NCBI GenBank assembly: GCA_907164885.2
Contig: OU015490.1
Span: forward strand, 232,226,241 to 232,290,240
Reading direction: 5' to 3'
Length of the DNA stretch: 64,000 nucleotides
From: Dolomedes plantarius
Taxonomy: Eukaryota > Arthropoda > Arachnida > Araneae > Dolomedidae
Both the position numbers and the translations under genes were made by a program. Below, piece by piece: positions 39,401 to 52,760 of this stretch (positions are counted from its first letter, which is position 1; every line of letters starts with the position of its first letter). Below the pieces are notes generated by a model. The model saw only the letters and a list, made by a program, of their open reading frames with translations, was not told where the DNA came from and ran no database searches.

Positions 39401-42400
39401 TTACTAATCCAAGACTGGAAACGAACTTGTTTAAAAAATTATAAACGATCTTTTCACTTTTGCTTCATTTCTTTGACGCGCGGAATTAACTGAAAGATAA
39501 ACAACATTTTTCGAATTAATATGAATTCTCAAAAATTCCAGGAGATTTTTCTAACAGTTAATATTTTCTATAGTGGTTTAATTATAACCTGGAAAGTTTA
39601 CTTCTATACTCAACTAATCACACCAAAAGTAGCCTACTAATTAAAAACTTCGAATTTTGGAGGTAGAAGAGACCTTAGGCTGTCGTTTTTGGACGAATAG
39701 GGCAAAAGGAAAAAGTCTTAGAGGGAACCAAAAGCCTGGATACCAGCAGCTGCAGATCAGGTGCCTCTGGGCTATAAAGGAATTCTTGTTGTTGTTATTG
39801 CTGTTTCTAATGCACCCCTGGCGGGAGTTGATTCCAGACCAGAGAAGAATTCTTGCGATGACAGAAGAAGTTTGAAAATGGCAGCCACAATGGCTGGACA
39901 GTTAAAGGTATGTTCTGCAGAGGGCTGGATTTCTGGACAATTTGTACAGTTGATAAAGGAAACTTGTGCCATCAGAGTGGATTTCCCTACCTTTAAAGTG
40001 ATTCGATCTTAGTCTAGCTATCGTAGAAGCAATTGTTCTGGGACAGTTGAAGTCTGAAATTAATGGTTTCTTTAGGGGCCGGTTGGATAATCTGCGTCAC
40101 CATCTGTTAGTGTGGTGGAGGAAGAGGTCTGGGCCAAGCTCCACGCTTCCTTGGCAAGAGAACTAATTTAAAGAGTATGTTAGGATGATATATCTATATG
40201 TCATCTTCACATACGTTAAATATATCTATAAAGTAAGAGGACAATACATGCTTTGAATACCACAGTTGAATACCTAGATTCGCGTGTTTGAATTTTTGCA
40301 TAAAACTTTGCAAAATCTTGGAATTAAACCAGGGCCTAATTTAGAAATATCTTGACTATAGGCACAACCCGGTATGGGGGCCCCTAACACTCATGTGGAC
40401 GTAAACTTTTCAAAATTGACACACAAAAAATAATCATGAATCATTGTTAAAATACCATTTTAGCAAGAATTAGCTATCTGCAGCGTAGAGGCCTAGAACA
40501 TTATCAAATAACAAAAAGCAATACAACATATTGACTTCATCATTATAACACCAATACAATGCAACTAGAAAAACTTATTAATCCATTATATACACTGTAA
40601 CATACGATGAACTATACATATAACTATACATATGATGAACCAATCAATCACATTTGAAAGGATATATTAAAAAATTGCTATTAAAAAAGATAAAATTTAA
40701 AAAAAAATTGAATTGGGAATTTTATCTTTTTTTTTAAATAAAATTTTTGGGGACCCCCAACATTCCGGCACCCCTAGGTCCGGGACTACTGGGCCTAATG
40801 GAAAATCAGGGCCTGAATTCAACTCCTAATAAAACCTTCAGTCCTTGACAAGATTATCTATTATGCAAGTGATCGAAATTAACATAAAAGTATTTCTCGT
40901 TTTTAAGTGTATTTAAATATTTGCATGTCAAGTGTTATTATAATCCTAATATATAGCACGTGTCCCAATTTGAATTAAAATTGGTAGATTTACTCTGACA
41001 GCATAAAGTATTTCTCTGTTATTTAAAAACAGTCAAATCTTCAAGAGTTTAGAATCTTTCATGAATAATTGTACCTTCTTCTACTATGTACATCCCTCTT
41101 AAAAATTCAAACAATTGGGTCGAATCAAGCCAAAAATGAATAAATTGTTAAATAATTTCTGAAAAGTCAGTCACTTTTTCGTAAAATATATTTACAAAAA
41201 ACTTGTTTTGAAAATTTATTTATTTATGTTCGCTTGTTAATTCAAATTCTTACTTCAGTTTAATATAATGATCTATTTCCCTAGCAATATAACGATTAGG
41301 ATACATGTAGACATTTTATTACTGGGACCGTGTGAAACATTCCTTTGAAGACCAGAAACAAAAATTCCATTATTCCTCAAGCGGCAGAAACCTACGGGTA
41401 GATTGCACCATATATCAATTAAAGAAACTTATTCCTATAGCTACCCAAACAAAAATTTTAAAAAGAACGAAATTTCTATTGTTTTTTCATTTGAGTACTA
41501 AATGTGCCATATTAACAGTTATGCAAAAATGTGTAAGTATCACTATGAAAAAAAATTGAATAAAATAACGGACAGAAAGATTCATAATAAAAAATTCATA
41601 CTTTACAAATTTCATGTTCTGGCTTAATTACGTGATACCTCAGCTTCATGGCTAAAGTCCCCATACCAGTGCCAACAGTTCTGACAAGTAACATGCCTTC
41701 AGGAACATCCACCTATGGAAAGGATATATATTAAATTGTAATGTCTAAACTATAAATAGATATAGAAAAATAATTATAATATCTCCTGAAGTCTATTTAC
41801 ATACGAATTCTGGAAACACCTGTTCATATGGAAGCACATATTTTTCAAAGTAAGAAATAAATAGCGAAAACCTGATTCAGTTATTCTGAAAATAAAAAAA
41901 ACAAAGTATTCCCCAAATGATTGTCTTTAAATCCTTTATTAACGTAGGATTACGTTTCTCAATAACGGTTCTCCGGAAAGAAAAAAATTCTCCTGCTGCC
42001 CGAGTTGTAATTTTGGCAGCGCGCCAAACCCAGTAACAGTTAAACAGAAAAGTACCAAAGTGCGAAGAAAAAAAGAGGTAAGCAAACGATAAGTAATCCT
42101 ACTATTGATGCGACATCGATAACAAAACATCGATGTTTTGAAATATCGATATTCAATATTAAAACATCGATGCTAATAAAACATCGCCCAAAAACCATCG
42201 ATGTTTTTAGACATCGATGTTTTAGAACATCCATTTTTTAAAACTGGTTTAGTAATCTCTAACATTAATGTTACTTCCGTTAGTCGTGGGGGGGAGGGGG
42301 TGATTTAATTTTACTCTCTGATTGGGCAGGCACAAATGACAAAAACTTGGTTGATTTGGGCTACATTGATGACTCAAAATTCTCGTTGTAAATACCGCCA

Positions 42401-45400
42401 TGTTTTGCCTTCAAATGTCCAGATAAATTCGTGGTATTGCCAGAAGTTTTGAGGGACTTAAGGCAAATATTGCATTTTGCCAATTTTTCAGTGGTTTCGT
42501 AAAAATATTTCTAAACGGTACTTTTGGGAGGCATCTTACTAATAATATTAACGTCAACTTATATAAAACCAGAACAAAACAAAAACTTAAATGGATGCAC
42601 TCGTGTATTTACTATTTGTAAAATAAAACCCCATGGAAGGTTCTGGAGTGTGAGGAACATTCCAAGCGCTCTGATTGGTTCATTGGTTGTTAATTGCCAT
42701 TTGTCTGTTTGCTAAGGAATCATTTCCCCTTTTGTATTCGTCCTTTTCAGAATTCAGACTTACATTTACTGAGTGTGAAAATTATGCTACGTGGTAAATT
42801 TTTTTATTACGGTACTTTTTCATTAAAAAAAAAACATCGAGACAACGTAAAAAATCGAGCACAAAACATCGATGTTAAAAAAACATCGGCTTCAATAAAT
42901 CGATGTTTAAAACATCGACATCGATGTCGCATCCCTAAATCCTACGTTAATAAGCCGCGGTAGTTTCGTTAGTAGAGACTACCTGAAATATATATATTTT
43001 TTTGCCTTATATTAGGTCATCAGTGTTTATATTACTATCTCTCTCTTTAGCTGCGTTTACATGGACAACAATAATACCCGGGATTTACCCGCTAATAGGG
43101 AAAACCTTCGAAGCCCGTTTACATGGGACCACATTTTCACCCTGCTTTTACCCGTCTTACCAGAAGTAAAGGCCGTCACATGATTCGGCGGAAATGATCC
43201 TCATACACCATCATTCCTTGTAAATTACGTTATGGGTTCGATCCCAGCCAGTGTCATACTTTCCCAAATTCACTGTATTGCTATTTTTAGCTTTCCAACT
43301 TCGAACTCCGCATTTATCTCGTTACGAAGTGCATGGTCCTTATTACTTATTGTTTTAATAAATCCTTTTATAAAATCAAAATGTAATTTTGATTTCAATT
43401 TTGTTTCAGTAATTTTTAGTCTTGTATAAATAAAAAAATCATAAATAGATATAAATAAATTTTTATCTGTGAATTCTAAAATAATTAATTTATAAATAAA
43501 TTTTAATGTTACTTTTAATTATAGATAATACTTATTAAATTTATTAATTTTATCATAACACTTTAAATGAAAATGTTACTGAAATTTTATTGAAATGAAA
43601 TTTTAGTTCTTATTTTACATACTAGATGGCAGTACCATTCTATTTATAATGCAATTAGAGATGGTTTGTTTTTTTTTAAACTAGATGGTCAGATCAAGAA
43701 ATAAATGAAATCCTCCGGAAAAAAAATAGGCACTTTTCTACTGTTTTCTTGAAAATTATGCGGTCGTTAAGGGGTTCCAGATCCTTCCATCGATCATTTA
43801 GCTGCATTTTCATGGATTCACACAAGTTCAAACCCGCCATGTTATTTACTCCCAGCTTCGAAATGCATCATGGGTAATTAGCGGGTTTTATCCTGGGTCG
43901 AAGCAGGGTCGAAAATCAACCCTGCATTTTTCCCTATCGTACGGAAAAAGTAAGAAACGACCCTGCTTTTACCCGGGTTTTTGGCACATGTAAACGGCAC
44001 TTTTGTATGTACGTGCGTATCGTAGATCTGTTATAGAGAGAAGAGTGAGTTCAGAAGAAAATACACCAAAATAATTTTTCTTTACCAATGCGGAGGCAAT
44101 TGAAATCAAACACTCGTCCTTACTACGCCGCTGTTTTACTGTCCATTTTATTATGGGGGCAGCATACAGGCGGACAGCATTACCCCCTATGAAAGGCCGA
44201 CAGTAACGGAGGCATTTTTCGTGGCGAAACACCGGGATTCGATCTGAGCACCCTCAGCACTGAAAACCAGCGCGCTGTACCACAGGGCCGCCACAAGCCC
44301 ACAACAAAATAATTAAATTAAAAGAAAATACAACAAAATAACTAATTACATTAAAATCCGTTTGAAAATGGCTGATACATAATTGTCCTTATACGAAATA
44401 CAGTTTAATATCTACATGGCAACAGTCATAGGCGTAGCGTACTTCTAACTTTTCTCTTTTTTTTCTTTTTTTTTTTGGGGGGGGGGCATGTATTGACTTC
44501 AATTAGGGGCCTCCTCAGCGCGTTGACTTTCGGATGATCCTTAAAATATGAAATATTATGATTTTTTAAAATTGAATAACAATAGAATTGATGTATAACT
44601 AGTATTCAAAAGTTATACAAAAAGAAAAATAGATATAACATAAATAAAAGGAGAAAAAATATAGCATCGAAATGGATAATATCATTGTTAAATTGTATGT
44701 TAAGGCTATAGACATAATCGGAATCTCCAGTTTCACAGTTTGAAAAAGAATGAAAAAGACCAAAGTTTTAAAAAGTTCTCTACAATTTTCCGATTTTAAC
44801 TGAACTTCTATTAACGGTTTAATTTATTTTAAATTAAGTTGGGGGGGACACGTGTCCCCCGAAGTGGCGCTCACAGTTATGGTTATAGGTACAGAAACTC
44901 GAAATTTTCGAATAGCAACGCCTCTTTTTTCCGTCGCAAAATGCTCAGCACATGCTAAAACCCTAAACATCGTTGGAACAGTATGTGTATCACAAAAAAC
45001 GGACCCGTTATGCACGCACAAAAAACACCTTTCCAAACGGCCAACAAAAACACGATCGGGGCATACGGAGGAAATTTGCATATGACAGAGGCAAGACACC
45101 AATCACTGATGACAACACAGATCGTACAAATAAAAACTTTTATTTGAATTACAAATTTTACACATAGGTGCCATCACAGGCCATTCGCAGAGCTGTATTT
45201 GTGCTCTCATAATGCGTCCGTTTATTGTGATACACGTACCGTTTCAACGGTCTTTAGGGTTTTCGCATACGCTGAGCATATGGCGATGGTAAAAATTGGG
45301 AATTGCCATTCGAAAATTTCCAATTTCTGTACCTATAACCGTAACCGGGGTCGCCACTTGGTTGTCATTATGCGGAATCCCGATCTCATACCTCTGAATA

Positions 45401-45561
45401 ACTATATCTGAAATCTCATCTCGGTCGGTCAAACGGAACAGCCGCTAGAGGTCCATATATCCATATATCGGCAGTTTTATAATTTTTTTATCGGGGGCTG
45501 TTCTATCTGAATGTACTATGTGTCCACGACTATTAATTCTTCTCGATGCTGGAAATGTGAA

Positions 45562-45614
<53 letters not shown>

Positions 45615-48600
45615 GGCTGTATGTTTAACGACTCTGTACTTAACGGCGATCTCCATTTAAAGACGATATTTCCCAGTCCCGGCCCCTCCGTAAAAATATT
45701 CTACTATTTAAAGACGATATTAACGAGACCCACCACTTCGACGTAAAAAAAAAATTCTATTTAAAGACGACGTTGTTTCTGTTTAACGACAATTTTTTTT
45801 TTACATGATAAACTTTTTCTTCAACATTTTATTTGCAGGAGAGGAACCTTCTATGGAGGTTTGGTTTCAATAACAGACCCAGAATTTCCTTGATGTTTTC
45901 AATGTTGCAATCATAGACGTGTTGCAGTGGGAAAAACGAAGGGGGGGGATTACTGCTTCTCGGAAGATCGATATTCATTCATGGAGCTCTTAATGCAGGA
46001 GCTGAATTACTCTATTGTCCTTACCATCTGTTGTCATGTGACTCACGAACTGTCCAATAGCAGCCCTCTTTCTCTTCTTTCGGGAAGCAGGTGTTCATGT
46101 TTAGAGAATTCATGGTTGTGTGTAGGATCTCATTCTAGTACGAATACGAGGTGAGCAGAGCAACATGGCAACAAAGCGAAAGTTACATGAAAAGGTGAAA
46201 ATTATTGAAGACCAGGAAGAAAGTGTTGGTATAACAAAAGTGTAATTCGCAAAACAATTTCAGCTACCCGAGTCTACTCTCAAAGACATTTTAGCAAGTA
46301 AAGAGAAAATTCTTGAAGCAGCACATTCCAATTTCCGAAGTGATATTAAAAGAAAATGCCATTGTTCTGACAGAAAAGTTTGGAATGCAAAATTTTCAGG
46401 CTTCGGCTGGTTGGCTAGCAAAGTTCAAAGAAATATATGGGCTTGCTTTTAAAAGCCTATCCGTCGAAAGTGGCTCCGTAGATGAAAAAATAGTGGACGA
46501 ATGGCAAATAGTGGTGAAGGGGATATTAGATGGATATGATGAAAATAACTTATTCAATGCAGATGAGACGGGTCTATTCTACAATATGTTGCCTAATAAA
46601 ACTTTAACGTTAATGGGCGAAAAGTGCTTTGGTGGAAGACACAGTAAGGAACGATTGACTGTTTTACTGTGCACTAATTCGGATGGATCTGAGAAATTTC
46701 CACCTCTAGTTATAGGCAAATCAAAGCAACCAAGGTGTTTTAAGAATATCACCAGGAAACCTTGTGAGTACGGGAATAACAAAGCATGGATGATATCACA
46801 CATTTTTATTGACTGGATTAGAAAATTTGATGCAAAAATCCATCAAGGAAAGAGAAAAGGTTTACTTTTAATCGACCGTTGCACTGTACATACACCAAAT
46901 ATCCCTAGACTTACAAATTTGACTATTCATTTCTTACCAGCTAATTGCACTAGCACATTTCAGCCATTAGACCTGGGCATCATAGTAGTGTTAAAGCAAA
47001 TTATAGAAAGTCTTTAATTAGGAAATTAATAAACAATTCGGCTGACAGTATGAAAATTAGAGTATTTACGATATTGGAAGCAATGCACATGATAACATCA
47101 GCATGGAAAGAAGTTTTTTTATCAACAATAAAAAACTGCTATCGCGTTGCTGGAATTCACAAAGAACTTGTAGTGGAACTGAAAAGTACGGATGCAGAAA
47201 TAAATGAAGATGACATTACCCCTGAAGAATGGAGAAGTTTTGTTGAAGATCAGGATGCTTCAATTCAAGATTTCAACAATTGTGATGAATCTGATTTAAC
47301 AACAAATTGCAGAAATGTAGAACAAATTTATTAAGATACAGTAAACGAAAACACAGTGTCAGACGAAGACGGTGAAGTTGACGACATGGAAAACGAGACA
47401 CTGCCACCGTCTTACACAGATGCAACTTCTGCTCTAGATGTTCTCCGACGCTATATTACATGAAATATGGAAGATGACACATTTAGCATTTAAGAAAATC
47501 TGGTAAAAGAATAACGAAAACAAAGCGAAAAATGAAGCAATCAACACTTTTTGACTTTTTTAAAACCAAATTTATTGTATCGTTTGTACTATTTTTTCAA
47601 TGTAATTTAAAATAACTTTTTGTGAATAAAATAATAATGATAATAAAAATAACATTTTTAAACATGCCAATATATTAAGAAATATATTGACAGTCCTAAG
47701 CCTGTAAAGTGGGAAAGGAAATGTTATTTTTTCACAAATGATGTTTAAGGAAGATCTATACTTAAGGACCATTTTCACGGTCCCTTGAAAGTCGTTAAAC
47801 AGAGAGCCAACTGTATATATGTATATATATATATATATATATATCGAGCGTAAATTCTCGTACTCCCTCTTAATTCGTTTCCCTCTTACTTTAATAATAT
47901 GCAGTCAGAACAATCGTAGGCCTGTGGAATAAATACACTTAATTTATATCTAACTCCTTTATTCAAATTGCTAATTAAACCCCGATTCAATCTGTGCCAT
48001 TTTCGATCTCTCATCTCGGGTGACGCGGATTATCTTCACAGTTTGGATCCCAGGGACGCTCTGCTCAATCTTTTATTAAAACTCAAGCGGCAAACTACGC
48101 TCATGCCCAGTGATGTCCATAGAATGTTCCGAGACGATTCCATATTATATAATAGTTTCACTCCTCGAACGCCAAATGCCTGCTTCTAAAAATACACACG
48201 CGCATGACCGCAGACGAGTCAAGGACACATCTCAAAAAGGGATTCTTTTTCCCAACTCAAGCGAAGCATTTCAATTAAACTCTGTGAAAAATGATGGCGC
48301 TCGGTGCCAAATATTAAATTATCCTGAAGCCCCATTTAAAGTTTTCGCAATCGCCCCTCCATATTTTAGCATTACGTTTTTCCTTGATATATATATATAT
48401 ATATATATATCTGTGTGTGTGTGTAGTCGTGATATAAGCTGCGTTGACACGGACAACAATAATACCCGGGATTTACCCGCTAATAGGGAAAACCTTCGAA
48501 GCCCGTTTACATGGGACCACATTTTCACCCTGCTTTTACCCGTCTTACCGGAAGTAAAGGCCGTCACATGATTCGGCGGAAATGATCCTCATACACCATC

Positions 48601-51600
48601 ATTCCTTGTAAATCACGTTATGGGTTCGATCCCAGCCAGTGTCATACTTTTCCAAATTCACTGTATTGCTTTTTTTAGCTTTCCAACTCCGAACTCCGCA
48701 TTTATCTCGTTACGAAGTGCATGGTCCTAGGTCAAGGCCTTTTTTTTTTCCAATTGCTGTTCTTTTGACCTCGTATTCTTAAATTTTAAAAATAACAACA
48801 ACAAAAAAATCATAAATAGATATAAATAAATTTTTATCTGTGAATTCTAAAATAATTAATTTATAAATAAATTTTAATGTTACGTTTAATTATTGATAAT
48901 ACTTATTAAATTTATTAATTTTACCATAACACTTTAAATGAAAATGTTACTGAAATTTTATTGAAATGAAATTTTATTTCTTATTTTACATACCAGATGG
49001 CAGTACCATTCTATTTATAATGCAATTGGAGATGGGTTTTTTTTTTTTAAACTAGATGGTCAGATCAAGAAATAAATGAAATCCTCCGGAAAAAAATAGG
49101 CACTTTTCTACTGTTTTCTAAAAAATTATGCGATCGTTAAGGGGTTCCAGATCCTTCCATCGATCATTTAGCTACATTTTTATGGATTCACACAAGTTCA
49201 AACCCGCCATGTTATTTACTCCCAGCTTCGAAATGCATCATGGGTAATTAGCGGGTTTTATCCTGAGTCGAAGCAGGGTCGAAAATCAACCCTGCATTTT
49301 TCCCTATCGTAGGGAAAAAGTAAGAAACGACCCTGCTTTTACCCGGATTTTTGGCACATGTAAACGGCACTATAGAGGCTTTTAATTGTAGATCCCAGTC
49401 GACTGAGCCCTCGCGGATCAAGATACAAGTGTCACCAAGCAATTTTTATTTTCCAAATTTACGATGGTAAGTGTATGTTACTTCACACACATTTTCTGAC
49501 TTATTTTCATAACATAAATGACTTACTTTAATTTCTTGTAGTTCCAGAGCGTTATCGTTATTGAAGGTGAACACCTTGGCAAATGTTTTATCCCGGCTGG
49601 ACGTTATATTGGAAACGAGATTGACGACATTCGCCGGCGCTTGTATCGAATACTCCGAGAGGGCTTGTAGACCTATTACAGTATCCTAAAACAGGATAAA
49701 ATTGTTAAAATTAGTAACACGGCTGTTAATCGTAAAAAAGAAAATCATTCAGGACTCAGCCTCCCGTTGCATTACAGCATGGAATGATTACGGAAGCGAA
49801 ATTTTGACTTTGATGGGTTCCCGATGCATTTTAGTTAAATTGTGATAAATGGTAGATAACATCACTACATAGCTACGGTACATAAAATAATTTACCTAAT
49901 TCGATCTGATTACCATTATATTAAGGAAAGTGACTTGTTTCTTTGTGATTTATTCAAAGTCCTAACCAATACATACCTGTCTCATTCATACCATCTAATT
50001 CATCATTATGATATCCAAAATTAAGGCCCTTTTTCACATAAACATGTTTCTTGAAGACATTCATGAGGTGTCTATTTCAGCTTCATGAACAGACGAATAT
50101 GTAATGCGTGATGAACGGGTTTTTTGACAAAGATTGTATTTTTTGTATCAGTTGTCCCCTTTTAACAGACCCATCCTTTTCTTGAGATGGTATTTATTCC
50201 CAGTATAATAAATGTACAATATTAATTACTAAATAGACTATATTTGTATTTTCAGCTCATAACCTGACTCGTAGTAGTTATTTTAAGCTTTTAAATGCAA
50301 GTTAGTTCTCTTCAAAGCATGATGCTTCCTGTAGAATTCTTAATGACAATGTCATAGGATTTTTCAGATCTTTACATTTGCATAACCTATATCAATTGCC
50401 CGAATAAGGGAACGGTGTTAATCACGATTTCGTGACAAAAAAGTCTTTTTTATGAGGTATGCTCTGCACAACACCTAGAACAAAATCTTCTGAAATATAT
50501 AGTCTATTGTAATGTAAAATTAAATAAAATAAAATTACGGATATCTTTTAATTGCTTCAGTTTTGATTTTTCATTGCATCAGTTCTGATATATAAACAAA
50601 ATTTAAATATTGCAAAAATCATAGTTAAGATTTAAAAATATCCTTGCTGATCACACAATTATCACATTAAGCATACAATAATTTTCCAGTTGTGATAGAA
50701 ACATGGAGGCAAAATACGTTTAAATTCATTTCATAAACAATCCTTAAATTATGGGTAGATTATAATAAACGCACCTGGGTAGACTTAAACTGTCCACTCT
50801 GTAGTTGCTTTGTGTTAAGCCAATTTACAATAGAGGTTGCTCTGTTCGTATCATATAAAAGCAACTGCGTTAGGAGACCGTAACCAGTTGTTTCAATATC
50901 TTGAGCAGCACTTTTCGTGGGCCAATATAGATAATTGTTATCTGTAAAAAATAATATATTACAATAGCTCTGTGTAAATAATGTTAATTTTGCTTTTTCT
51001 TAAGATATTCAAACACCAATAATGATAACAGTTACATTTATTGGAATCCATAGTGAAGAGCACAATCTCATAGTGTCTGACCCAGTATATGTACACTGAG
51101 GTGCAAAACATAATGTTAGCATCTAGTTTTGATTGGTCTTTAGAATAAATTTGGTACCAGAACGTGAAAGTGACTTTTTCAGCACTTGGAATTTCGTCTG
51201 CACAATTGTGATTCTTTCATTAAACTTCCCAAAATTGTTTGATTTCAGTGCGAATGAGTTGTCACGATCGTTTAGACGACTCACTGACATGGAGAACCAA
51301 CGGCAAGCTTGAAGCTGTCCAGTCTCAAGCGGAGGTGGCTCACTGGTTTGAAATGGCATCAAAAGTGGTATTCAGGTTATGACGTCAATTCCAAACATGT
51401 GGTAATATTATTAGGGCCACGTCAGGCCAAGACCACCAAAGAAGTGGAGACACCTGCACAGGATAGTTATATTATATTGAGTACGCGATGGCATGGACAA
51501 ATGACGACTAGAGAGCTCTTTCAGGACCTTGATGCAACGTCTGGAACAACATTTTCCAGGCAAACTGTAGACAGACGCCTAGCAGAGAAGGGCTATTACG

Positions 51601-52701
51601 CCCGGCGACCAGTGATGTGTGCCCCTCTGACCATATCGCAAAAGATAGCCCATTTTTCGTGAAGACGAACACATAATTCTTGGATACAATAACATTGGGG
51701 GCGTGACTTTCGGCGCGTCTTCATCTGGATACAGTCTGTGACCCGTTATTATCGCTGCAACGTAAGTGAAACTGACTGTTTTAGTGTTAGAGGAATCCTT
51801 GTCGGGGGCAGCATTATGTTTATTAGCCGTACACCGCTGTACGTCTTTGATGCTGGCAGTGTTACCGCACAGCGCTACAAGATTGAGATCTTTGAAGTCT
51901 GTATGAGGCCTTTCAGGAGGCTGCCGGAACGGGTATCTAAGTTTATGGTCGATAATGCAAGACTCTCCTTGTCGACGATTTTCTGGAGAAAGAGGATATT
52001 TGTTGAATGGATTGGACAGTGATGTCTCCGAACCTAAATCCTGTAGAACTATTTTGGATGGTCTAGGGGGTGTTATTGCATGATGTCACACTCCTCCCAG
52101 CACACCCCTCCATGTGCTAGAAAACGTGTTCTTAGAAGAATGGGGTTTGTTGCTACAAATATTTTTTGACATCCTCATTAACAGTATGACGTCTGGTTCT
52201 CTGGTTTCTGTAGCTGTGCACAGTGTCTACACACCCTACCAGACGGACCGTTCAGGAAATATGATGTATCATGGTTTGACCGCTTTTGGTCTTATTTGAA
52301 TCACGCTAACAATTTACCTCTTATTCATCTTGTTATGCTGCTACATGCTTTCAGATTGTATGAACAATCTCTGTACCAAATTTCGTTGTAATAAACCAAT
52401 TATTTCTCCGGATGCCCTAGATTTTGTGTTTGTGACCTTAATTTTGAACCTGTGTAGATGAAACAGTACATATTTATTTGTGATTAAATGAAATATTTAT
52501 GTTATACTCTTTTGCATCTAGTACTTATAGCAAGTTGTTACCCGTGGTAATTGTTTTCAAAAAATGTAATAAACTATGTTTAGACGAAGAGTGGAACAGT
52601 TTTTACACTTATTCTACCCATATTACCAAAAGTAATCGGACACCTCCTAATGGACAACTATAGACGAATTTTCATGTGCAAATGATGGTCGGTGAGTATT
52701 A

Positions 52702-52760
<59 letters not shown>

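Noticed and set aside
48110..48571. 153-codon plus-strand frame
   Set aside because: Runs through a microsatellite into the TIR element; no protein similarity.
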